Source: Ruminococcus sp. (lineage in GTDB: Bacteria; Bacillota; Clostridia; Oscillospirales; Acutalibacteraceae). Taken from it: 6,680 nucleotides of DNA. Below are positions 1-5,938 of this stretch, piece after piece; the stretch's first letter is position 1, and the number at the start of each line of letters is the position of its first letter. A program made the translations under genes and the position numbers. The DNA lies in the NCBI GenBank assembly GCA_003521625.1, contig DPHV01000036.1, positions 14,429 through 21,108 on the forward strand. The letters are read 5' to 3'. The notes beneath the pieces were generated by a model, which was given only the letters and a program-made list of their open reading frames with translations, had not been told where the DNA came from and searched no databases.

Positions 1-81
1 CCTACGGCGATATAGGAAACGTTTAAAATTAATTTCGTAGGGGACGGGTTCCTACACGTCCCTAAACGTTACCGATATATC
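1..81 (-). repeat. 81-bp interspersed repeat, copy 1 (inverted relative to copy 2)
   Basis: The reverse complement of this stretch matches 6540-6620 over 81 bp with no gaps and about 8 mismatches (roughly 90% by hand). It contains a spacer with AAACGTTT (positions 1-36) and a hairpin module GGGACG (41-46), 10-nt loop, CGTCCC (57-62). An outer CCGATATATC lies at 72-81. GTAGG (37-41) can also pair with CCTAC (51-55), a competing fold. It begins at the window edge, so its true left boundary is unknown. No ORF of note lies in it. It is a non-autonomous palindromic repeat of REPIN or MITE style; the family is not one I can name. Confidence 0.85.
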
Positions 82-141
82 AACTAAACGGTCGAGATAA
101 CTTTTTTCAAATAATTCCACTTTTTTAAAGAAATAAAGGCA

Positions 142-170
142 TTGACAAATAAAAAATATAGGAATATAAT
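142..170 (+). promoter_or_regulatory. Consensus sigma-70 promoter of the hrb-like gene
   Basis: TTGACA at 142-147 and TATAAT at 165-170 are separated by exactly 17 bp, a perfect match to the housekeeping promoter consensus. Transcription should begin near 176-178, giving a leader of about 33 nt that ends in AAGGAGG (198-204), five bases before the ATG at 210. The leader is too short to hold a riboswitch. Such a strong promoter implies high basal expression or tight control by a repressor. Confidence 0.9.
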
Positions 171-185
171 ATTTTTATAAAATAT
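169..185. promoter_or_regulatory. Possible operator: perfect dyad over the hrb transcription start
   Basis: ATATTTT (169-175) and AAAATAT (179-185) form a perfect 7-3-7 inverted repeat. It overlaps the end of the -10 box and the expected start site, where a repressor would act. The region is extremely AT-rich, so a chance dyad is quite possible. The overlapping 15-mer at 166-180 matches the PerR box pattern TTATAATnATTATAA at 10 of 14 fixed positions, which is weak support. Confidence 0.3.
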
Positions 186-209
186 ATACAAATATTCAAG
201 GAGGTATAT

Positions 210-818
210 ATGAATAATAAAGCATTATATAACATTGCCTGCGGTCTGTTTGTTCTGACTTCGGCTGACGGCGAAAAGCATAACGGCTGTATCATCAACA
301 CCGTTATGCAGGTGACTTCAACGCCCGTTAAAATTTCAATCACAGTAAACAAGGATAACTTTACAACCGATATGATTTTAAAATCGGGCAAATTCAACGT
401 AAGCTGTATTGACGAATCTGCAAATTTCAGTCTGTTTGAGCGTTTCGGCTTTGCAAGCGGCAGAGATACCGACAAGTTCAGCGGTTTTGCAGGGTATAAA
501 ACTGCGCCCAACGGCATAAACTATGTAACCGAGGGCACAAATGCGTTCTTCTCCGCAAAGGTTGTTGACACCGTTGACGTAGGCACACACTACGTTTTCA
601 TTGCCGAGGTTGAAGAAGCCGAGGTTCTGTCGGACAATGCGAGCGCAACCTACTCATACTACCACAAGAACATTAAGCCGAAGCCCGAGGTTAAGAAAAG
701 CGAAAAAACACGCTGGGTATGCAAAATCTGCGGATATGTTTACGAGGGCGATGAACTGCCCGAGGACTTCATATGCCCGATTTGCAAACACCCCGCATCG
801 GACTTTGAAAAAGTTTGA
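210..818 (+). CDS. hrb: Hrb-type flavin reductase-rubredoxin fusion (high-molecular-weight rubredoxin)
   Basis: A 202-residue cytoplasmic protein. Residues 1 to about 150 are an FMN-binding split-barrel flavin reductase (HpaC/flavoredoxin type), recognisable from the NGCIINTVMQVTSTPVKIS stretch at 25-43, the downstream N47-K48-D49-N50-F51, and the GTHYVFIAEVEEAEVL strand at 125-140. A charged linker (about 152-167) leads to a C-terminal rubredoxin centre with Cys171, Cys174, Cys189 and Cys192. This rubredoxin is only about 35 residues long and lacks the usual central loop, as in rubrerythrin tails. By analogy with Moorella Hrb, it would move electrons from NAD(P)H via FMN to its Fe(SCys)4 site and on to a flavodiiron protein or rubrerythrin. 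The start is set by AAGGAGG at 198-204. It has its own promoter. Rubrerythrin follows 247 bp downstream on the same strand. Fold and domain order are clear; the physiological partner is inferred. Confidence 0.9.
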   Translation: MNNKALYNIACGLFVLTSADGEKHNGCIINTVMQVTSTPVKISITVNKDNFTTDMILKSGKFNVSCIDESANFSLFERFGFASGRDTDKFSGFAGYKTAPNGINYVTEGTNAFFSAKVVDTVDVGTHYVFIAEVEEAEVLSDNASATYSYYHKNIKPKPEVKKSEKTRWVCKICGYVYEGDELPEDFICPICKHPASDFEKV

Positions 819-848
819 GTCGAGTGCCTCGACACGCAATTCGAGCGG
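819..848 (+). repeat. Stop-codon-adjacent hairpin repeat, copy 1
   Basis: GTCGAG (819-824), loop TGC, CTCGAC (828-833) is a perfect hairpin that begins at the base right after the hrb TGA (816-818). It is followed by ACGCAATTCGAGCGG (834-848), which is shared with the copy after rubrerythrin (1604-1632). CTCGA can alternatively pair with the later TCGAG (841-845). There is no U-run after it, so it is not a standard terminator on its own. It might stabilise the 3' end of the mRNA or attenuate transcription. Confidence 0.75.
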
Positions 849-888
849 ATAATTCGGATAATCAGGTAAAAACGGTTGCCCGAATTAT
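849..888 (+). other. Stem-loop downstream of hrb
   Basis: ATAATTCGG (849-857) pairs perfectly with CCGAATTAT (880-888) across a 22-nt loop. The CGGATAAT at 846-853 is repeated at 855-862. No T-tract follows directly; the nearest is the T-run at 914-920. It may contribute to 3'-end formation of the hrb transcript together with the hairpins on either side, but I cannot call it a terminator. Confidence 0.45.
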
Positions 889-1003
889 AGATTGATTAAT
901 AGGTGACGTTTAGTTTTTTTAATGTAGGGAACGGTCTTGACCGTTCCGAAAGTATTATAAGAACGGCTGAAAATCAGCGGAACAGTCAAGACTGTTCCCT
1001 ACA
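889..1003 (+). repeat. Palindromic repeat element between hrb and rbr
   Basis: Bases 923-948 pair with 978-1003 in a 26-position stem with one G-T wobble and one C-A mismatch. A small GCTGA-AAA-TCAGC hairpin (966-978) lies at the centre. Each arm is also a perfect palindrome by itself: GGAACGGTC/GACCGTTCC (928-947) and GGAACAGTC/GACTGTTCC (979-998). The stretch before it (about 889-934) aligns loosely with the spacer of the 81-bp repeat (AGG..ACGTTT, AT-rich run, GTAGGG.ACGG), so it belongs to the same extended family. It has no coding capacity. It could act as a terminator, an mRNA-stability structure or a miniature mobile element. Confidence 0.85.
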
Positions 1004-1065
1004 CTTAATTGAGTTTTTAATTCTGGATTTTTAATGATATTAATAATAAAAAAGGAGTGTTTATT

Positions 1066-1602
1066 ATGGAATTAAAAGGTTCAAAAACAGAAAAAAATCT
1101 TGAAGCCGCTTTTGCAGGCGAATCAATGGCAAGAAACAAGTACACATACTACGCTTCAAAGGCAAAGAAGGACGGCTATGTTCAGATAGCTAATCTGTTC
1201 GAGGAAACAGCCGCTAACGAAAAGGAACACGCTAAAATCTGGTTCAAGCTCCTTCACGACGGCATTCAGGGAACAGAAATTAACCTTGAGGACGCTGCCG
1301 CAGGCGAAAACTACGAGTGGACAGATATGTACCCCACCTTTGCCAAGGAAGCAAGAGAAGAAGGCTTTGACTACATTGCTACCCTTTTTGAAAAGGTTGC
1401 AGAGATTGAAAAGCACCACGAGGAACGCTACAAAAAGCTCCTTGAAAACGTTAAGGGCGACATTGTTTTCTCAAAGGACGAGGACGTTATCTGGCAGTGC
1501 ATCAACTGCGGTCACATCTGCATCGGCAAAAAAGCTCCCGAGGTTTGCCCCGTTTGCGCACATCCCCAGAGCTATTTCCAGATTAATCCCGAAAATTATT
1601 AA
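1066..1602 (+). CDS. rbr: Rubrerythrin (NAD(P)H-linked peroxidase component)
   Basis: A 178-residue cytoplasmic protein of normal family length. Residues 1 to about 135 are the four-helix ferritin-like domain with the full diiron ligand set: Glu19, Glu52 and His55 (first ExxH), Glu81 and Glu84 (GENYE), Glu115 and His118 (second ExxH). Residues 143-178 form the rubredoxin-like domain with Cys145, Cys148, Cys161, Cys164 and the usual CPVCAHPQSYF signature. The family reduces hydrogen peroxide to water, taking electrons through the Fe(SCys)4 centre from a rubredoxin or reductase; the upstream Hrb-like protein is a natural donor candidate. The ATG at 1066 is chosen because AAAGGAG (1051-1057) lies 8 nt before it. 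A GTG at 1057 in the same frame overlaps that ribosome binding site and is not credible. No strong promoter is visible: TTGAGT (1009-1014) with TAATGA (1032-1037) is a weak candidate. TTAAT-GAT-ATTAA (1031-1043) is a small dyad. Confidence 0.97.
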   Translation: MELKGSKTEKNLEAAFAGESMARNKYTYYASKAKKDGYVQIANLFEETAANEKEHAKIWFKLLHDGIQGTEINLEDAAAGENYEWTDMYPTFAKEAREEGFDYIATLFEKVAEIEKHHEERYKKLLENVKGDIVFSKDEDVIWQCINCGHICIGKKAPEVCPVCAHPQSYFQINPENY

Positions 1603-1603
1603 A

Positions 1604-1632
1604 CCGAGTGCCTCGGCAGGCAATTCGAGCAG
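1604..1632 (+). repeat. Stop-codon-adjacent hairpin repeat, copy 2
   Basis: CCGAG (1604-1608), loop TGC, CTCGG (1612-1616) starts two bases after the rbr TAA. It continues with CAGGCAATTCGAGCAG (1617-1632), matching the copy after hrb. Compared with that copy, the T-A pair of the stem has become C-G, so pairing is kept. It sits immediately before the intrinsic terminator at 1635. Confidence 0.75.
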
Positions 1633-1634
1633 AC

Positions 1635-1674
1635 AGGTCGGAACATCGATAAAAGTCGGTGTCCCGACCTTTTT
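1635..1674 (+). terminator. Strong intrinsic terminator of rbr
   Basis: AGGTCGG at 1635-1641 pairs with CCGACCT at 1664-1670. The stem continues inward through ACATCGAT (1643-1650) against GGTGT-type partners up to 1655, with one A-C mismatch (1642/1663), two G-T wobbles and an AAAA loop (1651-1654). A TTTT run (1671-1674) and further T-rich sequence follow. This is a complete rho-independent terminator, so purL is unlikely to be transcribed from the rbr promoter. Confidence 0.92.
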
Positions 1675-1678
1675 ATTT

Positions 1679-1824
1679 TGTAGCGGCGAACTGAGTTCGC
1701 CATAATGCATAAATTGTTTCACATTTTATACATTGGGACGTCTGGGAAGCCGTCCCCTACGAAATTAAAATCAAACGTTTCCTCTATCGCCGTAGAAATA
1801 TGGCGAACGCAGTTCGCCGCTACA
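1679..1824. repeat. Composite palindromic repeat (146 bp) downstream of rbr
   Basis: The outer 26-bp arms (1679-1704 and 1799-1824) are inverted copies with one mismatch. Each arm carries its own hairpin, GGCGAACT-G-AGTTCGCC and GGCGAAC-GCA-GTTCGCC. Inside lie a decayed stem-loop (1705-1716 with 1722-1733, 10 of 12 paired), then GGGACG-N10-CGTCCC (1735-1756), then the AT-rich spacer with AAACGTTT (1761-1795) in the same orientation as at 6540-6620. It is therefore a nest of modules also found at both ends of the window. No ORF is supported. This is the main content of the 494-bp gap between rbr and purL. Confidence 0.85.
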
Positions 1825-1836
1825 ATTAATACACTC

Positions 1837-1851
1837 TGCGGCAACGCCGCA
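1837..1851. repeat. Small perfect hairpin with GCAACGC apex
   Basis: TGCGGC-AAC-GCCGCA is a perfect 6-bp stem with a 3-nt loop. The apex GCAACGC is the same as in the longer hairpin at 6643-6671, although the lower stems differ. AT-rich sequence follows without a T-run, so it is not a typical terminator. Confidence 0.6.
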
Positions 1852-1889
1852 TATAAATAAATTCGGGCACTAAACTTTTAAATTATCGT

Positions 1890-1963
1890 AACCTATCCAC
1901 TCGACCTTAATTGTCAATTGTACATTGTCAATTGTTAATTGGAAAAAACCTATCCGCTCGACC
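1890..1963 (+). repeat. 17-bp direct repeat carrying the CTCGACC tag
   Basis: AACCTATCCACTCGACC (1890-1906) recurs as AACCTATCCGCTCGACC (1947-1963) with a single difference. Each copy lies directly in front of a heptamer tandem array (1908 and 1967). The TATCCGCTCGA part also appears on the other strand at 840-850, in the repeat after hrb. Confidence 0.8.
1908..1942 (+). repeat. Heptamer tandem array 1 (5 x 7 bp)
   Basis: Five consecutive 7-bp units of the pattern YAATTGT run head to tail for 35 bp. CAATTGT occurs twice exactly and the other three units differ at one or two positions. It begins one base after a CTCGACC tag and is followed by a short A-run. The unit is nearly palindromic, so the array can also fold on itself. 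Confidence 0.75.
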
Positions 1964-1966
1964 ACA

Positions 1967-2004
1967 ACTCCACACTCCAAACTCCACACTCCAAACTCCA
2001 AACT
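1967..2004 (+). repeat. Heptamer tandem array 2 (5 x 7 bp plus 3 nt)
   Basis: Five uninterrupted 7-bp units (ACTCCAC twice, ACTCCAA three times) and a partial ACT end about 50 bp before the proposed purL -10 element. The array starts three bases after a CTCGACC tag. It is the cleanest of the three arrays in the window, which suggests recent expansion by slippage. Confidence 0.88.
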
Positions 2005-2052
2005 AATAAATAACCCTTTTTGCTATAAATGAAATAAAACGCTTATTTTCCG

Positions 2053-2061
2053 TGTTATTAT
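2053..2061 (+). promoter_or_regulatory. Probable extended -10 promoter of purL
   Basis: TGT-TATTAT at 2053-2061 fits an extended -10 element (TGn plus TATTAT). No good -35 hexamer stands 17 bp upstream. Transcription would start near 2068, leaving about 29 nt before the ATG, too short for a purine riboswitch aptamer. I see no convincing PurR-type box. Confidence 0.4.
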
Positions 2062-2096
2062 ATAGAGGAATATAAAATACGGGAGGCAGATAAATT

Positions 2097-5000
2097 ATGT
2101 CAGACGTAATAAGATTATTTGTTGAGAAAAAAGACGGTTTTAACGTCCTTGCAAAGCAGACCTTGTGGGACATCCGCCACAATCTGGGTATGAGGTCCGT
2201 CACCGATTTGCGCTACATCGTGCGCTACGATATTGAGGGACTTACAAGGGACGAATACGACAAGGCAAAGGGCATTGTGCTTTCCGAGCCGAACGCAGAC
2301 GTTATCTACGAAGAAACTCTGCCTGTTGAGGACGGCTGGAAGGTTTTTGCTATGGAGTATCTCCCCGGTCAGTACGACCAGCGTGGCGACTCTGCCGAGC
2401 AGTGCGTTCAGCTCCTTACACAGGGTGACAGATGCAAGGTGCTGACTGCAAGGGTTATCGCTCTTAAGGGCGACATAACAGACGACGAGCTTACAAAGGT
2501 TGAGGAATACCTCATCAACCCCGTTGAAAGCCGTCTTGCCTCTCTTGAAAAGCCCGAAACGCTTGATATGGAAATTCCTGTTCCCGAGGACGTTAAGCGT
2601 GTGGAAGGCTTTATAAAATGGAATGACGAGGAAATGGCTGACTACTACGGCTCAATGGGCTTTGCAATGACGCTTGCAGACCTCAAATTCTGCCGTGACT
2701 ATTTCCGTGACACGGAAAAGCGTGATCCCAGCGTTACCGAGCTTCGTGTTATCGACACATACTGGTCGGACCACTGCCGTCACACAACCTTCCTCACACG
2801 CTTAAGCGAGGTTGAGGTTGAGAAGAACGCTCTGGGCAAGGTTATTGAGGACGCTTTGCAGGAGTACTACGACACACGTGATGAGGTTTACGGCAAGGAC
2901 ACAAACAGAATCGTGTCGCTTATGGATATGGCGTTAATCGGAATGAAGTCCTTGAAGAAAAAGGGACTTATCCCCGACCTCGACGAAAGCGACGAAATCA
3001 ACGCCTGCTCAATTGAAGTGCCCGTTACTATCGACGGCAAAACTGAAAAGTGGCTTGTTCAGTTCAAGAACGAAACCCACAACCACCCCACTGAAATTGA
3101 GCCGTTCGGCGGTGCGGCTACCTGCCTCGGCGGTGCAATACGTGATCCGCTTTCGGGACGTTCATATGTTTATCAGGCTATGCGTGTAACAGGCTCGGGC
3201 GACCCGACAATTCCGTTCAAGGACACAATGCACGGCAAGCTTCCGTCAAGAAAAATTACAACAGGTGCGGCTCAGGGCTACAGCTCCTACGGCAACCAGA
3301 TTGGTCTTGCAACAGGACAGGTTGTGGAGCTTTACGACAAGGGCTACGTTGCAAAGAGAATGGAAATCGGCGCAGTTATCGGCGCATCACCCAAGGAAAA
3401 CGTTATCCGTGAGGTTCCTGCTCCCGACGACGTAATCGTGCTTCTCGGCGGCAGAACAGGACGTGACGGCTGCGGCGGCGCAACAGGCTCGTCAAAGGCT
3501 CACACTGAAAGCTCAATTGAAACCTGCGGTGCAGAGGTTCAGAAGGGCAATCCGCCCACAGAGCGTAAAATTCAGCGTCTGTTCAGAAATCCCGACGTTG
3601 CAAAGCTGATTAAGAGATGTAACGACTTCGGCGCAGGCGGCGTTTGCGTTGCAATCGGTGAGCTTGCAGACGGTCTGACGGTTGACCTCGACAAGGTGAC
3701 GAAGAAATACGACGGTCTTGACGGTACGGAGCTTGCAATTTCCGAAAGTCAGGAGAGAATGGCTGTCGTTCTCGATAAAAACGATGTTGAAAAATTTATC
3801 AGCGAGGCTGAAAAGGAAAACCTTGAGGCTACCGCTGTTGCAGTTGTAACCGAGAATCCCAGACTTACAATGAACTGGAGGGGCGACACGATTGTTGACC
3901 TCAGCCGTGAATTTTTGAATACAAACGGCGTTACTCAGGTTGCAAAGGCTTATATCACAGCTCCAAAGGCAGAGGACTGCTACAGAGAGCAGTGCCCCGA
4001 AGTTCTCAGGGATATGCCGTTTGAAAAGGCTGTTTGTGAGAATATGGGCAGACTTGAGGTTTGCTCGCAAATCGGTCTTGCAGAGCGTTTTGACGCATCA
4101 ATCGGTGCGGCTACGGTAATTATGCCGTTCGGCGGCAAAACTCAGCTCACTCCGCAGGAGGCTATGGCGGCTAAAATTCCGCTTGAAAAGGGCGAAACTG
4201 ACGACGCAACCGCAATGAGCTTCGGCTTTATTCCCGGTGTTTCACGCTGGAGTCCGTTCCACGGCTCGGCTTACGCAGTTGTTGAGTCGCTCTCAAAGCT
4301 TCTTGCAATCGGCGCAAATCCGATGACGGCAAGACTTACATTCCAGGAATATTTTGAAAGATTAAAGGACGTTCCCGAACGTTGGGGCAAGCCTGCCGCC
4401 GCACTTTTAGGCGCAATGGAGGCACAGCTCAAGCTCGGACTTCCGTCAATCGGCGGCAAGGACAGTATGTCGGGTACGTTTGAGGATATTGACGTTCCGC
4501 CCACACTCGTTAGCTTTGCCGTTGCAATGACAAAGGCATCAAAGACAATCTCAACCGAGTTCAAGAACGCAGGCTCAAAGGTAATCTACGTTCCCGTTCC
4601 CGAGAACAAGGAAACGCTTATGCCTGACTGGGACAAGCTTATTGAAATGTACAACGCAGTTTTCGCACTCTGCGAGAGCGGCAAGGTGCTTTCTGCTTCT
4701 GTTGTTAAAGAGGGCGGTGCCAGCGCAAGCGTTTGTAAAGCTTGTTTCGGCAACGGCTACGGCTTTAAGTTTGCAAAAGAGCTTACAAACGACGAGCTTT
4801 TCGCTCCGCTTTCAGGCTCGCTTGTGCTTGAGCTTGCAGACGGCGCAGAGCTTGACAGCAATGTATTAAGCTATGATTTGGGTGTTGTAACAGATGACGG
4901 AAAGGTTACGATGGGTGAAAAGTCGGCTGAAATTTCTGAAATCCTTGAGAAGTGGACTGCTCCGCTTGAAAAGGTATTCCCAACGCAGGCAGAATGCCCT

Positions 5001-5864
5001 GAAATTGAAGTCAATGCAGAATTATATACAGAAAGAAATACAAAATCACCTGCGATAAAGGTTGCAAAGCCGAAGGTGTTTATCCCCGTATTCCCCGGCA
5101 CAAACTGCGAGGTTGACACTGCAAGAGCCTTTGAAAAGGCAGGCGCAGAGGTTGAAATGCTGATTGTCAAGAACCTCACCTCAAAGGGAATTGAGGAAAC
5201 AATTGATAGAATGGAGCAGATTATAAAGACCTCACAGATGATTATGCTCCCCGGCGGATTCAGCGGCGGTGACGAGCCTGACGGTTCGGGCAAGTTCATT
5301 GCGACAACCTTCCGCAACCCGAGAATTGCCGAGGCTGTAAACGAGCTTCTCAAGAACCGTGACGGTCTTATGCTTGGTATCTGCAACGGTTTCCAGGCTC
5401 TTATCAAGCTCGGACTTGTTCCCTACGGCGAAATCCGTGAGTTAAAGCCGACTGACCCGACTCTGACCTTCAACACAATCGGCAGACATATCTCACATAT
5501 GGCGTACACAAGGGTTACTTCGGTCAAGTCACCTTGGTTTGCAAACGTAAACGCAGGCGACGTGTTCGCCGTTCCCGTATCGCACGGCGAGGGCAGATTT
5601 ATGGCTGACCCTGAAACCGTAAAGGCGCTTGCAGAAAACGGACAGATTGCTACGCAGTATGTTGATTTAAACGGCAATCCGAGTTCGGAAATTGCATACA
5701 ACGTAAACGGCTCGGTATGCGCAATTGAGGGTATCACCTCTCCCGACGGACGAGTGCTCGGCAAGATGGGACACAGCGAAAGAAAGGGCGAAAACCTTTA
5801 CAAGAACGTACCGTTTGCAAAAGACCAGCAGATTTTTGAAAGCGGCGTAAAGTATTTTAAATAA
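2097..5864 (+). CDS. purL: Phosphoribosylformylglycinamidine synthase, single-chain (PurS-PurL-PurQ fused)
   Basis: This 1255-residue enzyme converts FGAR, ATP and glutamine to FGAM, the fourth step of de novo purine synthesis, in the cytoplasm. Domains in order: a PurS-like N-terminus (about 1-150, with EYLPGQYDQRGDSAEQ), a linker domain ending at SDHCRHTTF (224-232), a first AIRS-like ATPase half with ETHNHPTEIEPFGG (326-339), GGRTGRDG (451-458) and NDFGAGGV (509-516), a second half with GGKDSMSG (786-793), and a class I glutaminase from about 993. The glutaminase triad is visible: Cys1096 in LGICNGFQ, and His1226 and Glu1228 in GHSER. VSHGEGRF is at 1161-1168. The length is typical of the clostridial single-chain type, somewhat shorter than the E. 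coli enzyme (about 1295). The start has GGGAGG at 2081-2086, ten bases upstream. There is no frameshift and no missing catalytic residue. No other pur gene lies in the window, so it appears to be transcribed alone. Confidence 0.98.
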   Translation: MSDVIRLFVEKKDGFNVLAKQTLWDIRHNLGMRSVTDLRYIVRYDIEGLTRDEYDKAKGIVLSEPNADVIYEETLPVEDGWKVFAMEYLPGQYDQRGDSAEQCVQLLTQGDRCKVLTARVIALKGDITDDELTKVEEYLINPVESRLASLEKPETLDMEIPVPEDVKRVEGFIKWNDEEMADYYGSMGFAMTLADLKFCRDYFRDTEKRDPSVTELRVIDTYWSDHCRHTTFLTRLSEVEVEKNALGKVIEDALQEYYDTRDEVYGKDTNRIVSLMDMALIGMKSLKKKGLIPDLDESDEINACSIEVPVTIDGKTEKWLVQFKNETHNHPTEIEPFGGAATCLGGAIRDPLSGRSYVYQAMRVTGSGDPTIPFKDTMHGKLPSRKITTGAAQGYSSYGNQIGLATGQVVELYDKGYVAKRMEIGAVIGASPKENVIREVPAPDDVIVLLGGRTGRDGCGGATGSSKAHTESSIETCGAEVQKGNPPTERKIQRLFRNPDVAKLIKRCNDFGAGGVCVAIGELADGLTVDLDKVTKKYDGLDGTELAISESQERMAVVLDKNDVEKFISEAEKENLEATAVAVVTENPRLTMNWRGDTIVDLSREFLNTNGVTQVAKAYITAPKAEDCYREQCPEVLRDMPFEKAVCENMGRLEVCSQIGLAERFDASIGAATVIMPFGGKTQLTPQEAMAAKIPLEKGETDDATAMSFGFIPGVSRWSPFHGSAYAVVESLSKLLAIGANPMTARLTFQEYFERLKDVPERWGKPAAALLGAMEAQLKLGLPSIGGKDSMSGTFEDIDVPPTLVSFAVAMTKASKTISTEFKNAGSKVIYVPVPENKETLMPDWDKLIEMYNAVFALCESGKVLSASVVKEGGASASVCKACFGNGYGFKFAKELTNDELFAPLSGSLVLELADGAELDSNVLSYDLGVVTDDGKVTMGEKSAEISEILEKWTAPLEKVFPTQAECPEIEVNAELYTERNTKSPAIKVAKPKVFIPVFPGTNCEVDTARAFEKAGAEVEMLIVKNLTSKGIEETIDRMEQIIKTSQMIMLPGGFSGGDEPDGSGKFIATTFRNPRIAEAVNELLKNRDGLMLGICNGFQALIKLGLVPYGEIRELKPTDPTLTFNTIGRHISHMAYTRVTSVKSPWFANVNAGDVFAVPVSHGEGRFMADPETVKALAENGQIATQYVDLNGNPSSEIAYNVNGSVCAIEGITSPDGRVLGKMGHSERKGENLYKNVPFAKDQQIFESGVKYFK

Positions 5865-5884
5865 GATTAATAGGTATAAAAAGT

Positions 5885-5917
5885 CGGAGCATCGCAGAAA
5901 AGCGGTGCTCCGTTTTT
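5885..5917 (+). terminator. Intrinsic terminator of purL, probably bidirectional
   Basis: CGGAGCATCGC (5885-5895) pairs with GCGGTGCTCCG (5902-5912) across loop AGAAAA in an 11-bp stem with one T-G wobble, followed by TTTTT (5913-5917). On the minus strand the same stem is followed two bases later by TTTTT (5882-5878 read backwards), so it could also end the convergent membrane-protein transcript. It starts 20 bp after the purL stop. Confidence 0.93.
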
Positions 5918-5938
5918 GTAAAGTTTGAAAATTTTAAA

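Noticed and set aside
849..888. Rho-independent terminator for hrb
   Set aside because: The stem is AT-rich with a 22-nt loop and no T-tract follows it; the T-run at 914-920 is too far away.
949..963. PerR-like site upstream of rubrerythrin
   Set aside because: Only a few AT-rich matches around TATTATAA, inside the loop of a repeat element and far from any credible -10 box.
1057..1065. GTG start giving rubrerythrin three extra residues (MFI-)
   Set aside because: The GTG overlaps the AAAGGAG ribosome binding site that serves the ATG at 1066, and the family normally begins near MELKGSKTEKNL.
1908..2004. CRISPR array
   Set aside because: Units are 7 bp and contiguous, without spacers, and no cas gene is present.
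2005..2096. Purine riboswitch or PurR box upstream of purL
   Set aside because: The distance from the likely transcription start to the ATG is about 30 nt, no three-way junction core is visible, and no clear PurR box could be found.
3513..4070. Long antisense open frame inside purL (185 codons)
   Set aside because: It lies wholly opposite a well-conserved purL region, looks like no family I know, and is explained by codon bias of the real gene. The same holds for the other antisense frames at 4271-4564, 4871-5407 and 5423-5764.
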